A stretch of 34,009 nt of DNA from a virus: IMG/VR virus record IMGVR_UViG_3300030329_003295, positions 5,286 through 39,294 of that record. One strand, given 5' to 3'. This document shows, in pieces, positions 6,192 through 15,699 of this stretch. Below the pieces are notes generated by a model. That model searched no databases and was not told the origin of the DNA. It was given only the letters and a program-made list of their open reading frames with translations. The translations under genes and the position numbers were made by a program. Within the stretch, counting starts at the first letter, position 1. Each line of letters starts with the position of its first letter.

Positions 6192-9100
6192 TTAACTCAA
6201 TAAAGATTCAATTCCGCCTTTAGTTGGACGTATCATAGCCGAAACGGAATCATTTGGAAATAGGGAAGCGTACCTAGCACGAGTTTCAGGTTGAGCAAAA
6301 TTGTTTGAAGCTGCACTAGGTACGTTGATTACCGCCGGACGGTTGGTGGGAGTTACCGCCGGGGGTATATTTATTCTAGGATCAATTGGAACGACAGGGA
6401 ATTCATTCCATGGCGCAATAGGGACAGTCCGTGTTTTATTTCTCTCGTCTTCTGCTCTTTTGCTGCTATAAAGATCGCTTAAACTTTCCGAAGTCATGTA
6501 ATCTGGAACATAAGGTAAAGCACCTTTTGAGTAAATAAATCCTCTGGAAATCATGTAATTAACAACATCTTTAGCAATACCGTCCATTTGTAGTTTTGAT
6601 TGGCCTGTTTCCAAAAGATCTATTGCAAGGTCCGGATTTTCTAAAACGTCTAAAAAGAAATCAGCTTTTAACGCTGCGGGCATTGAAGTCATTATTTCTC
6701 TTGCTTGATTAACGGCGGCTGTAGAACCCCGTGTGACAACAGCGAGGGAACCAGTGCCCCCTGCATCTCCGCCAACAGCCCGATATAGTTTAGATGCCGT
6801 GGCAGAACCAAGAGCAGAGGCCAATAATTCAATTGAAGTTCCTAATTTTTGAGCAAGGTCATCCGCGCTTAAAGATTTACCCGAGGCCGCTAACATATCA
6901 ATCTCTCCGATCCGTGTTAACAGCTTATTCATTCTGTCTACTTCTGATTTGGTCATTACGTCATTTTTAACAACCCACTCAGCAAGAGTAATTTTGTTGT
7001 CGCTTCGAGGCATTGGTTTAAAAAACAATTCATGTGCTTTTATAGCACTAAACTGACCATCAGATTTTAATCCGGCTTGGTTTAAAATTGAATTTACCAA
7101 GGAAGATTTGAAGCCTCTTTTTGCCCCATCTCGTGTAACAACTGTTCCATTTTCTAAGGTTTGCTCTACTGGAGCATTCTTTGCTACCCTCCAAAATTTT
7201 TCAAGAAGTGCGCCCGGTTTAGTTTGTGTATTAGAGAAAAGAGTTTCAAAAGGTAACGACATATCTTCCGGGGCAACAAACATATTACCTTCTTTTTTCA
7301 ACAGATAAAACCAATCCTGTTCATCTTTTGCATTTCTCATTCGAGCTTTATTATTTTCAATTACTTTTAAATGCTCACCGTTTGTTTGAATGATTAAATC
7401 AAGATCTTTTTTCATATCGGGAAAAGCTTGAATTAAACCCTTCGCCTCCGAAGTTTCCATCCATCGCTCTAATGATCTTTGGCTAAAGTTTCCCTCTGAG
7501 TCAAATCCAAAATCTCTAAACCGTCTAAGGGCTGTTTCCATGACCCCACGAGTTGTCGTAGATTTATTTAAAGAATCATATAAAGCCTCTTTAAGTTTTG
7601 GAGCATCGTTTAATAAAGCATCATTTGCTTTCAGAACTTCTTTTAACCTAGGTAAATCGATAAATCCGCTTGTCGTATCAAAGGCTTGCATCCGTATTTG
7701 ATTTAGTAACGCACCCGCTTGTTCTGATTCTAAGTTTTGTCCAATTCCTAAACCTGTAGCTTCTTGCAGTTTTAACAAGTTTTCTAAAACAACTCTTTCC
7801 TGTGGAGGTAAAGATTCATCAGCAAGACGGTTTTGAATAGTTCGTATTGCAACAGGAACTTCTACAGTATTTAGATCATCTGCAAATTGTGTGTAAAATC
7901 TTTGTAAATTTTCGTTCAAACGGCTGATGGAGCCAAGGAAATCATCTCTAGCCTGATTTGCCTCAATTGGCGAAAGATTTAAAAGAGTCGTTAATTCTTG
8001 AGCAATCTCAAATTGCCCAATCGCATCAATTGCTCTTGCCCTTTCAGAGGCAAATGAAGAACTAAATACGCTATCAATTACAGATTCTGGAGCAATGCGA
8101 AAAGCACCTGTTCTATCCTTTGCAGTGATTTTTCCTACAAAGGGTTTTGTAAAAGCGTTATTTAATGCCGCTGAATAAGCTCTTGCTAAATCATATTGAC
8201 CTGTATTATCGCCTAAATTTCCTGGAAAACTTTCAAGATCTTCTAAAAAAGCATTTGCCATTTGGTTCAAAAAGTTTGCTTTTTGATTATCTTGTTGCCC
8301 CGCAGCTACTCGCGCTTCATTTAACAATTTTGATCGTCGAAAAGTCAAAGTTTTGCTACTAATAGATCCCTCCGGAGAAACAAGGGGGGCGTCCCCAAAA
8401 ACAGATTTTGCTAATGCAAGAGGGTCTTCCGCAGCATCAAGGCCATCTTCCAGATCATAACCAAGCTCTTCAAGAGTATCCATAACGTATTCATTGATAT
8501 CTTTGTATTGAGGATCTTTTAAAAAACTTGTTCGATCTTTTGGGTCATCTGGCAACATAGAAAACCAAGTCGAGACAAAATTAGGGGCATTTACCACTTT
8601 TCCGTCTGGTAAGGTAATTGTATTAAGAGCACCTCGCCCGTTACGAAAATCCCCAATATTAATTTTATATTCTGGAACTTCTGCCCAAAGTCGTTTTTCA
8701 TTGTTCCGAGCAGATTTAAGACGTTTTAAAATCATATCTTGAAGGTCTTGTGATGCTTTTAATAGATCTGCTTCGTCACCAGACTGAAAAAGTTTTTTCC
8801 TTGCGTCTGTGTATTTTAAAACAGCCGCTGCAACATCTTCCTCCATGTCTTTTGCAAAAACTAGGGAAGCTAATTCTCCTGCAACCCCCATTAAGTCTTT
8901 ATCTTCAGAAGCAAATCCTGCAACAATCATATTTTGCATTATTTCTCTAAATTCTCGGTGGGCCTCTTCGGCTTTTGTTCCAAGTTGATTGATGCTTCTT
9001 TGCATTGAAGGGCTTGAGCTTTGCCCTGTGTTTGCCTGCTGTAAAAGCATAAACCCTAATGAATTTCCTGCTAAAGCTGTTGGCAGTTCAACCATTTCAC

Positions 9101-10466
9101 CTGTGCGGGGATCAATTGTCTCGGTAATTATGTCGCCAAATTCAGCAAATAAATCAGCTTCTGTTACAGGGGGAACGTAACCTTTGTCTCCTTTTTTTCC
9201 TTTTGCGGGAACCACGTTAACGTCAGGACTTTTCGGAATTTCTCTACCTGCTAATACAGCATTCCTAGAAGTGGTATACCACTTTAATCTACGATAAACT
9301 TCCTGTGGGTCTTCAACAGTAGAAATCATTTCGAGGGCATAAACGGCTAATTCAGCTTTTCGTTTATTTCCCAAAGCTTTTGAAGTCTTTGCAACAGCGT
9401 CTTTTCTAAATGCGGAATTAGAAAGTTTTTTTGCGCCTCTAAAAATATTAATTGATGTTGGAATGGCACGTTTTAAAGCAATGTCTGTTAAAACGCCTCC
9501 CGTCGTTGCACCTAAACTTTCTATAAAAAACTCAGCAAAAGCCCCTTCGGCATCACTGCCCAATTCAATAGCTCTAGCGCCTCCGTATGCCGCTCCAAGC
9601 TCCACTAAACCTGTTCTTATAGGCTGCGTTCTTGCTTCAGTTTGAACCCCGGCTAATGATCTTTCGATTGCCCCAGTAAGTCTGGGACCAATCCGTTTTT
9701 TTTCTGCAAAATTTGTAATAAGATTAGAACCAAGGTTTCCTTTAAAAAGATACGGAGCAGCGAACCAACTGCTATAATCCATTAAAGCTTGTCCACCTTT
9801 AAACTTGCCTGCTTGGTCCGGCAAATAAACATCTGCCTCGCCAAAAATAAAATCATTTGCAGATTGAGCAGGTTTTTCAGTCATAATAGTTGATACGAGT
9901 CCCCCTATAATGGGACCTGCAATTCTAAGCGCGGCTGTCCACGGCGTGACTGGGGGTATGCCACTTAATGCATAGTTTGTTGCAGTAGCGCCTGCATAAA
10001 AACGTGGAAAAGAAGTTAGACCAGGAATGATTCTACTTTTCATCCCCTCTCCGAATTTCCCCGCTGTTATTTTTTCTCCAGTAGGACCTCTGGCAAAGTA
10101 TTCAAAAATATCCCCTTCGTTTTTGAAAATATTTGCTTTTGCTTCTGGGGTCAGTTGAGAGCCTGATACAATCTCCCCCGTTCTTGTATTTTTAAAATTA
10201 AAGGTATTTAAGATTGGAGCCGTTCCATCTCTTAATGTAGCAACTGATAAATCATCTGGATTGAGATTATTTTTGCGTATAACATCTCGAACTACTCTGT
10301 TTTCAAGAGCTTGAGCCAATGTCGCATCCGCAAGGTCCCCAAATTGAATATTAAAATTATCCATTTTTTCTTGCGTGTATATTGGATTAGAAAAGTTTGA
10401 AGGGAAGCGTTCAAAATCTTCTTGTTTTGTTAAAGTGGGAACAGTGTTTAAATTTTCTTCCGCCAT
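6192..10466 (-). CDS. Giant internal virion/DNA-ejection type protein
   Basis: At 1424 aa this is the largest gene in the window. It is mostly predicted alpha-helical, with long charged stretches and no enzyme motif that I can see. Residues about 175-195 (PWTAALRIAGPIIGGLVSTIM) are hydrophobic and glycine-rich and could insert into a membrane. Size, composition and position downstream of the tail hub resemble T7 gp16, except that the transglycosylase activity is on a separate downstream gene here. Its ATG overlaps the preceding stop as TAATG. A role as internal core or ejection protein crossing the cell envelope is inferred; direct homology to gp16 is not shown. Confidence 0.72.
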   Translation of the reverse strand: MAEENLNTVPTLTKQEDFERFPSNFSNPIYTQEKMDNFNIQFGDLADATLAQALENRVVRDVIRKNNLNPDDLSVATLRDGTAPILNTFNFKNTRTGEIVSGSQLTPEAKANIFKNEGDIFEYFARGPTGEKITAGKFGEGMKSRIIPGLTSFPRFYAGATATNYALSGIPPVTPWTAALRIAGPIIGGLVSTIMTEKPAQSANDFIFGEADVYLPDQAGKFKGGQALMDYSSWFAAPYLFKGNLGSNLITNFAEKKRIGPRLTGAIERSLAGVQTEARTQPIRTGLVELGAAYGGARAIELGSDAEGAFAEFFIESLGATTGGVLTDIALKRAIPTSINIFRGAKKLSNSAFRKDAVAKTSKALGNKRKAELAVYALEMISTVEDPQEVYRRLKWYTTSRNAVLAGREIPKSPDVNVVPAKGKKGDKGYVPPVTEADLFAEFGDIITETIDPRTGEMVELPTALAGNSLGFMLLQQANTGQSSSPSMQRSINQLGTKAEEAHREFREIMQNMIVAGFASEDKDLMGVAGELASLVFAKDMEEDVAAAVLKYTDARKKLFQSGDEADLLKASQDLQDMILKRLKSARNNEKRLWAEVPEYKINIGDFRNGRGALNTITLPDGKVVNAPNFVSTWFSMLPDDPKDRTSFLKDPQYKDINEYVMDTLEELGYDLEDGLDAAEDPLALAKSVFGDAPLVSPEGSISSKTLTFRRSKLLNEARVAAGQQDNQKANFLNQMANAFLEDLESFPGNLGDNTGQYDLARAYSAALNNAFTKPFVGKITAKDRTGAFRIAPESVIDSVFSSSFASERARAIDAIGQFEIAQELTTLLNLSPIEANQARDDFLGSISRLNENLQRFYTQFADDLNTVEVPVAIRTIQNRLADESLPPQERVVLENLLKLQEATGLGIGQNLESEQAGALLNQIRMQAFDTTSGFIDLPRLKEVLKANDALLNDAPKLKEALYDSLNKSTTTRGVMETALRRFRDFGFDSEGNFSQRSLERWMETSEAKGLIQAFPDMKKDLDLIIQTNGEHLKVIENNKARMRNAKDEQDWFYLLKKEGNMFVAPEDMSLPFETLFSNTQTKPGALLEKFWRVAKNAPVEQTLENGTVVTRDGAKRGFKSSLVNSILNQAGLKSDGQFSAIKAHELFFKPMPRSDNKITLAEWVVKNDVMTKSEVDRMNKLLTRIGEIDMLAASGKSLSADDLAQKLGTSIELLASALGSATASKLYRAVGGDAGGTGSLAVVTRGSTAAVNQAREIMTSMPAALKADFFLDVLENPDLAIDLLETGQSKLQMDGIAKDVVNYMISRGFIYSKGALPYVPDYMTSESLSDLYSSKRAEDERNKTRTVPIAPWNEFPVVPIDPRINIPPAVTPTNRPAVINVPSAASNNFAQPETRARYASLFPNDSVSAMIRPTKGGIESLLS

Positions 10467-13180
10467 TATTCGTATTCACTCTCGGTTTGTGCTAGAGCCT
10501 CTGCCATACTTTTTGAAGAAGCTGAGTCAGTGATTCTAACCATTGCTAGAACACCGTCTAACTCTCGTATTTTTGCCATTGTTGAACCAATATTTTCTAA
10601 AGCCGCCGGATCTTCATCGGCAAGTGATTGTAACAATCTTTGCCTTTGTTGCTGCATCATGTTTACAAGTTTTTTAAATTTTTCCGCTTCGGTTTTAGGG
10701 TTTGTGAACACGTTGGTTGCTTTCGGTAAAATCCTCTCAACTCGTTGAATGTCATAAACAGCTAATCTTGGATTAACTGTAAGGGCCGAAACAGCAATTA
10801 AATTAAATCTTTCAAGCGCCAAACGAGCTTCTTCAGTATCTTTAAAAGTTTCTGAGAAAAATTCTGGAGCAATCGTACCACCAATATTGTTTGCAAGAGC
10901 AAACAGATTTGAAAAGAAACCCGTGCCTTTTCTAGCATCTTCTTCCGTAATATCTCCATAAAGGTTTTGAATAGTTTCTTTTTCTAGTTTTCGTAAAGCT
11001 TTCTGATCTTCATCGGGTAATGGAACTACTTCAGGGTTACCATCTGCGCCCACAACTGTATGAACATAAACCTTTGTATCAAGATAACTTGTGGCTTCTC
11101 CTAAACGCTCTTTTCCGTAATTTATAATTTTTTGTTTCTTGATCGTTGAGTAAACGTCTGAGTTACCAAGAGATTTGGCCTCCACGTCTTTCAATAACTT
11201 CATTACAGGATTACCTTGTGCATCAGTCTCAACGAATGTGTTATTATCATAACTTGTAATAATTTTACCTTGATTAGTAATATATGCTTGTGGATTTACA
11301 CTTTCAGTGCCAACCTTCTTCGCTTCAGCAGATCCTTCTTCTCTTAAATTTGCTTCGTTAACTTGTTCCTGTAGTGCTTGACCTTCAGGAGATCCAATTG
11401 CAGCTATTGTTTGCGTAATTTTACCATCTGGACCTTTGATGGTAAATTTCATCAATCCGCTAGTGGAAGCTTTAAGTTCGCTTTCTTGTTTTTCCAAAGC
11501 TAATTTTTTATTTTTATAATCTTGATCGAAATATATTTTAAGTTTGTCGAGAGTAAGTCTTTCGTCGCCTTGAAGTAGCCTATGTTCTTCAAACGCCTTT
11601 GTAATCATCATATCAGCGTGTTTTAAAGCACGATCTTTTTCCGCCTCACTTAAATCAAGGTTTTTAATCTTTTCGTCAAACTCTCTTCGTAAAAGAGCTT
11701 CTTCTGATCTAAAATCTCTATCTTTTTGGTTTTCAAATTGAGTGGCAATTCTTGAAAGTGAGTTTTGAGCCGCTTGAAAGTTTCTTTCGCTTTGTGCTGC
11801 AACTCTATCAATCGCTGCCTTTTTATTTATAACTGCAAATTCAAAATCTTGTGCGTTTTCAATTTTTGCTAATTCATACTTGTTTTTAGCACCTAATACT
11901 TCTAATTCATTACTTAAATCTAATTGTGCGTTTAATGTAGCCAACTCTTTTTGAGCCGACGCTAATCGATTAGCAGCAAGGACTTGTGCCTGCCTGTCTT
12001 TACTATTTTCAGCCGCTGTTGCTGTAATTTTTAAATTCGCAAGTTTTTCTTCAATATTTAATTTTTCATTTTGTAGTTCTCTTCTTAACTGAGCCTCTGA
12101 CGTTGCAGCTCCCTGCCTTGCTTTTATTTCTATATTAGTCAAATTAATACGATTTAAGTTTTCTTGTGCTAATTTATTCATCTCAAAAGCTCTGCCTTGG
12201 GCACCCGCCAATTGTCTTTCGGCGCTTTCAAGAGCACTTAAATCCATTTGTTGTTCTTGTTGTTTTTGCACATCTTTCATCTGTTGAAACCGTGCGGCCC
12301 GTTCACCAATTCTAGGGGCAAGTTGGGATTCAGCTAATGAATTTGCTAATCTTTCAGCTACAGAGCGTCCGTCAGTAGATCCTGCAAATTGTAAGCCTGC
12401 CTGCGCTATGTCAAACAACATCTGAGCTTGAGTCAACCGCTTCTGTTCTTCAAGTTGCGCTGCTCGTTCTTGAGGTGCTCCCAAGATACCGCGTCGGATT
12501 CCTTGGGCCTCTTCATAATAAGGCATTAAGGACGTGCCCAAATCCAGAGCTACAGGCTCTTGAGCCTTTGGTCCACCGGGAGGAGTACCCGTCTGAAACT
12601 TTCGGACCATCACAGGTCCACCTTGGTTAAAATTTACGGGTGGAGTGTTGCCCGCCCCCATTGTCATAAGTTCACCAATACCTTGTGACATCGGAGCGTC
12701 TTCCGACATATCCGTATCACCAACAAGACCCATCATCAATTCGCCTATGCCGCTATCTAAAGCACCTTGTTCAGTCATCATTATGGTAGGTTGAACCATA
12801 GTCAAAACACTTTCAGGAGTTCGCATAGCGTCTTCCTCACCAACAAAACTGGCAAGCTCTTGATATCGTGCCTCTAATGGAGCTTCGTTGCCCCTAAAAG
12901 CATCAATTAAACCTTTTGGATCTTGGGCCGCGTCTATACCTTCGTCAACCTGCGCCATGTACTCTTCGCCCAGTTGTGCCCCGTCCATTGCTACGTCTTG
13001 TAACATAGCTTCAGGAGCAACAACCTCGTTGCCCATAGGCATGGGCATGGGCATGGGCATGGGTGGCCCGTCGGGCATGGGCATGGGAGAAGGTGCCGCT
13101 TCCATCGAACCACCCATTTGTTTAAACAGAGGGCGTTGCATAACAGAACCTCCCCCCATATATTGTTTATACATACTCAT
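10466..13180 (-). CDS. Coiled-coil virion protein, ejection type
   Basis: A 904-aa protein. The N-terminal 200 residues are low in complexity, Met/Pro/Gly/Asp-rich, with GGGSV, GGSM and GGPV elements and a Pro-Met repeat. Residues about 230-560 are a very long helical, Ala/Gln/Glu/Lys-rich region consistent with a coiled coil. The C-terminal part is mixed and more compact. It resembles a gp15-like internal virion protein by place and length only. The start at 13180 has a strong AAGGAGG Shine-Dalgarno about ten bases upstream. It overlaps the 1424-aa gene by one base. A structural or tail-fibre-adhesin alternative cannot be excluded. Confidence 0.72.
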   Translation of the reverse strand: MSMYKQYMGGGSVMQRPLFKQMGGSMEAAPSPMPMPDGPPMPMPMPMPMGNEVVAPEAMLQDVAMDGAQLGEEYMAQVDEGIDAAQDPKGLIDAFRGNEAPLEARYQELASFVGEEDAMRTPESVLTMVQPTIMMTEQGALDSGIGELMMGLVGDTDMSEDAPMSQGIGELMTMGAGNTPPVNFNQGGPVMVRKFQTGTPPGGPKAQEPVALDLGTSLMPYYEEAQGIRRGILGAPQERAAQLEEQKRLTQAQMLFDIAQAGLQFAGSTDGRSVAERLANSLAESQLAPRIGERAARFQQMKDVQKQQEQQMDLSALESAERQLAGAQGRAFEMNKLAQENLNRINLTNIEIKARQGAATSEAQLRRELQNEKLNIEEKLANLKITATAAENSKDRQAQVLAANRLASAQKELATLNAQLDLSNELEVLGAKNKYELAKIENAQDFEFAVINKKAAIDRVAAQSERNFQAAQNSLSRIATQFENQKDRDFRSEEALLRREFDEKIKNLDLSEAEKDRALKHADMMITKAFEEHRLLQGDERLTLDKLKIYFDQDYKNKKLALEKQESELKASTSGLMKFTIKGPDGKITQTIAAIGSPEGQALQEQVNEANLREEGSAEAKKVGTESVNPQAYITNQGKIITSYDNNTFVETDAQGNPVMKLLKDVEAKSLGNSDVYSTIKKQKIINYGKERLGEATSYLDTKVYVHTVVGADGNPEVVPLPDEDQKALRKLEKETIQNLYGDITEEDARKGTGFFSNLFALANNIGGTIAPEFFSETFKDTEEARLALERFNLIAVSALTVNPRLAVYDIQRVERILPKATNVFTNPKTEAEKFKKLVNMMQQQRQRLLQSLADEDPAALENIGSTMAKIRELDGVLAMVRITDSASSKSMAEALAQTESEYE
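13037..13087 (-). repeat. GGGCAT hexanucleotide repeat encoding Met-Pro
   Basis: Three exact GGGCAT units and one near copy, a short interruption, then two more units give an alternating Pro-Met tract near the N terminus of the 904-aa protein. The six-base unit keeps frame on slippage. Confidence 0.8.
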
Positions 13181-13205
13181 AAAAATAAACCTCCTTGACC
13201 AAAAG

Positions 13206-14246
13206 CTATAATATGCCTGCTTGTCGGGCCCCTGAAAATGCGCTTAATGCACCTACGCCTAAACCTAGTGCTGATTGGAAAGGCGATACTTGTGGTGCTG
13301 AAGATGCCGTAAGTGTAGATTGGGTTGAGGGAATACCAGATAAAACATCAGAATAAAACCCAAGTTGTTGCATAGGATACGCCATGCGCTCCACATTGGA
13401 CAAACGTGCCGCATCCATCGCGGCCTGTTGTACACCACGCTGGATAGCCCCCGCCTGTAAAGCCTGACCGACCTGGGCACCGCGTAAGTTTTGTCCCAAC
13501 TCACCAATGCCCGCCTGTTGCACTCCTAGTTGTCCCAAGTTCAAACCTGTTTGACCATATTGAGAAGCTAACGATCCAAGACCTTGACCCAAAGCGGTCT
13601 GGGTTCCAGCCAACGATCCTAAAGTTTGAGCTTCCTGTAAACGTCTTGCACGAGACGCGTCAAATCCAGATTGACGTAATTGTCCCGAAGTACGGCCCAT
13701 CTGCTCTAAAGCGTTACGAAATAACTCTTGCTCGGCAACCGCCTGCCTAGATCCGCCAAAAGCGTTAGAACCAACTGCCTGCGCCCGTAAGCGTTGTTTT
13801 TCTAAACCAGACTGACGGGCAATGTCCTGCATAGCTTGTTGCACAACCTGCTCTTCATACGGATTAAACGCACCTACGCCCCGTGCGGCCAATGCCGCCA
13901 TATTAATAAGGTTTTGACCGCCGCCCGTAGTATAAAAAGCCTGATTTAAGGCAGGCATTGCAGCCCCCCTTAATATATTCTGACCCCCTTGAATAGCACG
14001 TTCACCTTGTTGCAAAAAAGGTTGAAACGCCCCTATTCCTGTTTGAGCCGCATAAACCCCCGCCGCTTCCGCAGGAGATAACGGTACTACCTTATAATCA
14101 AGTTCTTCGGGACGAGCGCCCTTTAAACGACTTTCATAAAGTTCTTTTGCATGATCTAACAATCCAAGGCGATATGCCTGAATTACAGGGTCCTCAATGT
14201 TCTGGACCATTTGCATAGTAGTGTTTTTTGGATTAACCGTTACCAT
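13206..14246 (-). CDS. Gln/Ala/Gly-rich helical virion protein, ejection type
   Basis: A 346-aa protein with almost no hydrophobic core motif but many Gln, Ala and Gly residues. It contains the pattern AVGSNAFGGSRQAVAEQEL around 155-175 and repeated LG/AQ helical segments afterwards. Such sequences recur in marine podovirus structural proteins. The composition fits T7 gp14-like or P22 ejection proteins, which form pores in the cell envelope. It is the first of the four-gene ejection-type run. Its start overlaps the preceding stop as TAATG. Function is inferred from composition and context. Confidence 0.68.
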   Translation of the reverse strand: MVTVNPKNTTMQMVQNIEDPVIQAYRLGLLDHAKELYESRLKGARPEELDYKVVPLSPAEAAGVYAAQTGIGAFQPFLQQGERAIQGGQNILRGAAMPALNQAFYTTGGGQNLINMAALAARGVGAFNPYEEQVVQQAMQDIARQSGLEKQRLRAQAVGSNAFGGSRQAVAEQELFRNALEQMGRTSGQLRQSGFDASRARRLQEAQTLGSLAGTQTALGQGLGSLASQYGQTGLNLGQLGVQQAGIGELGQNLRGAQVGQALQAGAIQRGVQQAAMDAARLSNVERMAYPMQQLGFYSDVLSGIPSTQSTLTASSAPQVSPFQSALGLGVGALSAFSGARQAGIL

Positions 14247-15406
14247 TATGCTACAACCCCTCCTTCAAAATTCCGCATGATATCATACATCTTTTTAAAA
14301 CCAGCTTGACGGTTTCCATTTCCAGCCCCACGAACAGCCCTAGAAGTCATTACAAATTCTCCGTCAGAAAGCATAGCGGGGATATCATCCGAAGTCTCTG
14401 TGCCCGGTCCCTCTATTTGACCCATGCGCCGCGGAAAATTTATCTCGCCCCCTTGTTTTGCAGTTTTAATAAGAGGTGGAAGGGCAGGTGGATAAGTACT
14501 AAAGCCGTATTTTTCAGGGTTTTCTTCATATAAATCTTGGCCTGTTTTAAAATCGGAAAATAAATTTTCCGATTTTATAGGTTTAAAAGCCCCCGCCAAA
14601 GCTGCCACGCCCGTTCCTGCTGCGGCAAGAGGTAAATAATCTGTAAATTTTAATTTACTATTTTCCAAAGCAATGTTTCGCAAAACTTCCTCACTTCGGC
14701 CAGGAAAATTAAGTTCTGCCTCTTGATAGGCTTGTTCAAAAGTAGGTCGTTCTGGGAGTAGAAAGTTTTTAATGTTTGCACCGTTTGCCCGCAAATAACC
14801 TGGAAGAGATTTTTTAATACTCGAATAATCGGGCAAATTTGGCTGCAAGGATTTTGTAAGACCCCCTATTAAACCCCCAAGAGCCGCATTTTTTAAAGCT
14901 TCCTTAGGTTTAGCCCCTGCTAATAAACTACCAATACCACCCGTTAAAATACCTTTTCCTATTGCGCCCATGCCAGGAAAAAGAACATTTGTAACCAAAG
15001 GAGCTATAAATTTAAATAATCCTTTTAAACTTTTAGTTAATTTTTTTAAAAAAAACTCCCGTTGCCCCGTCATAGGGTTAATAGAATTAGTTTCTGAACC
15101 AATAACATATGCCGTAGGGTCCGCGCCCTCACGCTCTATAGCGTCTCCTACCATAGCCATAATTTCAGGGTTTTTCTGAGCCACTTCCCGCGGAACAACA
15201 ACCTCGTTGGTTTGAGCATGAATTATTACATTATCACCATTTCTACCCTGATCCGCTAATTTACGGGCAAAAATTTGGCCCTCCTGCAAAGAATTTAAAC
15301 CTTTATTGGGACCAAAAAGTAAAACATTATCTTCTATCTCATCCATATTTGAACTAAGAAAAGAACCAAGGCCCCCATCAGGCATTCCATACTTTTGTAC
15401 TCTCAT
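14246..15406 (-). CDS. Tail/virion protein with C-terminal SDGEFVM motif
   Basis: A 386-aa protein. The N-terminal third contains GDNVIIHAQTNEVVVPREVA and looks folded. Residues about 125-175 are hydrophobic and Gly-rich (FKFIAPLVTNVLFPGMGAIG), possibly membrane-active. The C terminus has a conserved pattern, GPGTETSDDIPAMLSDGEFV followed by a GFKKMYDIM helix, that I know from many uncharacterised marine phage structural proteins. It overlaps its upstream neighbour by four bases (ATGA) and its downstream one by one. A tail-associated or injection role is likely; the exact function is unknown. Confidence 0.7.
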   Translation of the reverse strand: MRVQKYGMPDGGLGSFLSSNMDEIEDNVLLFGPNKGLNSLQEGQIFARKLADQGRNGDNVIIHAQTNEVVVPREVAQKNPEIMAMVGDAIEREGADPTAYVIGSETNSINPMTGQREFFLKKLTKSLKGLFKFIAPLVTNVLFPGMGAIGKGILTGGIGSLLAGAKPKEALKNAALGGLIGGLTKSLQPNLPDYSSIKKSLPGYLRANGANIKNFLLPERPTFEQAYQEAELNFPGRSEEVLRNIALENSKLKFTDYLPLAAAGTGVAALAGAFKPIKSENLFSDFKTGQDLYEENPEKYGFSTYPPALPPLIKTAKQGGEINFPRRMGQIEGPGTETSDDIPAMLSDGEFVMTSRAVRGAGNGNRQAGFKKMYDIMRNFEGGVVA

Positions 15407-15699
15407 GTAGTCACCACTGTTACTGTGCCCACCGATCCTGTTCCCGACAATCCACGAACATAGGGGGTGTTGATTAAAGTAATCCTAACAAATCCATCGC
15501 GTTGAAACAAGGCTCCAGTTTCTAAATTATAATCATCTGTCTGCAAATTCGTTAAAGTAAGCTGTGTAGCGCGTTCTTCACCAGGATTTTGTATCTGTTC
15601 AACATAAGTTGAAAAACTTCTAACCAGATTTGCAAAATAAGAACGGTCATAATCTCTAGGCGGAACCGCGAAAAAAGGGAGAATCAGGTTGCGAGACAT
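15403..15699 (-). CDS. Small tail/neck protein with SVGTVTV C terminus
   Basis: A 98-aa protein starting at ATG 15699, which overlaps the stop of the tail hub gene as TAATG. A longer in-frame start at 15750 would run inside the hub gene and is less likely. The N terminus reads MSRNLILPFFAVPPRDYDRS. Beta-rich segments follow. The C terminus GSVGTVTVVTT nearly matches that of the 120-aa protein at 26771-27133. I infer a virion component assembled next to the tail hub; no functional family is recognised. Confidence 0.75.
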   Translation of the reverse strand: MSRNLILPFFAVPPRDYDRSYFANLVRSFSTYVEQIQNPGEERATQLTLTNLQTDDYNLETGALFQRDGFVRITLINTPYVRGLSGTGSVGTVTVVTT

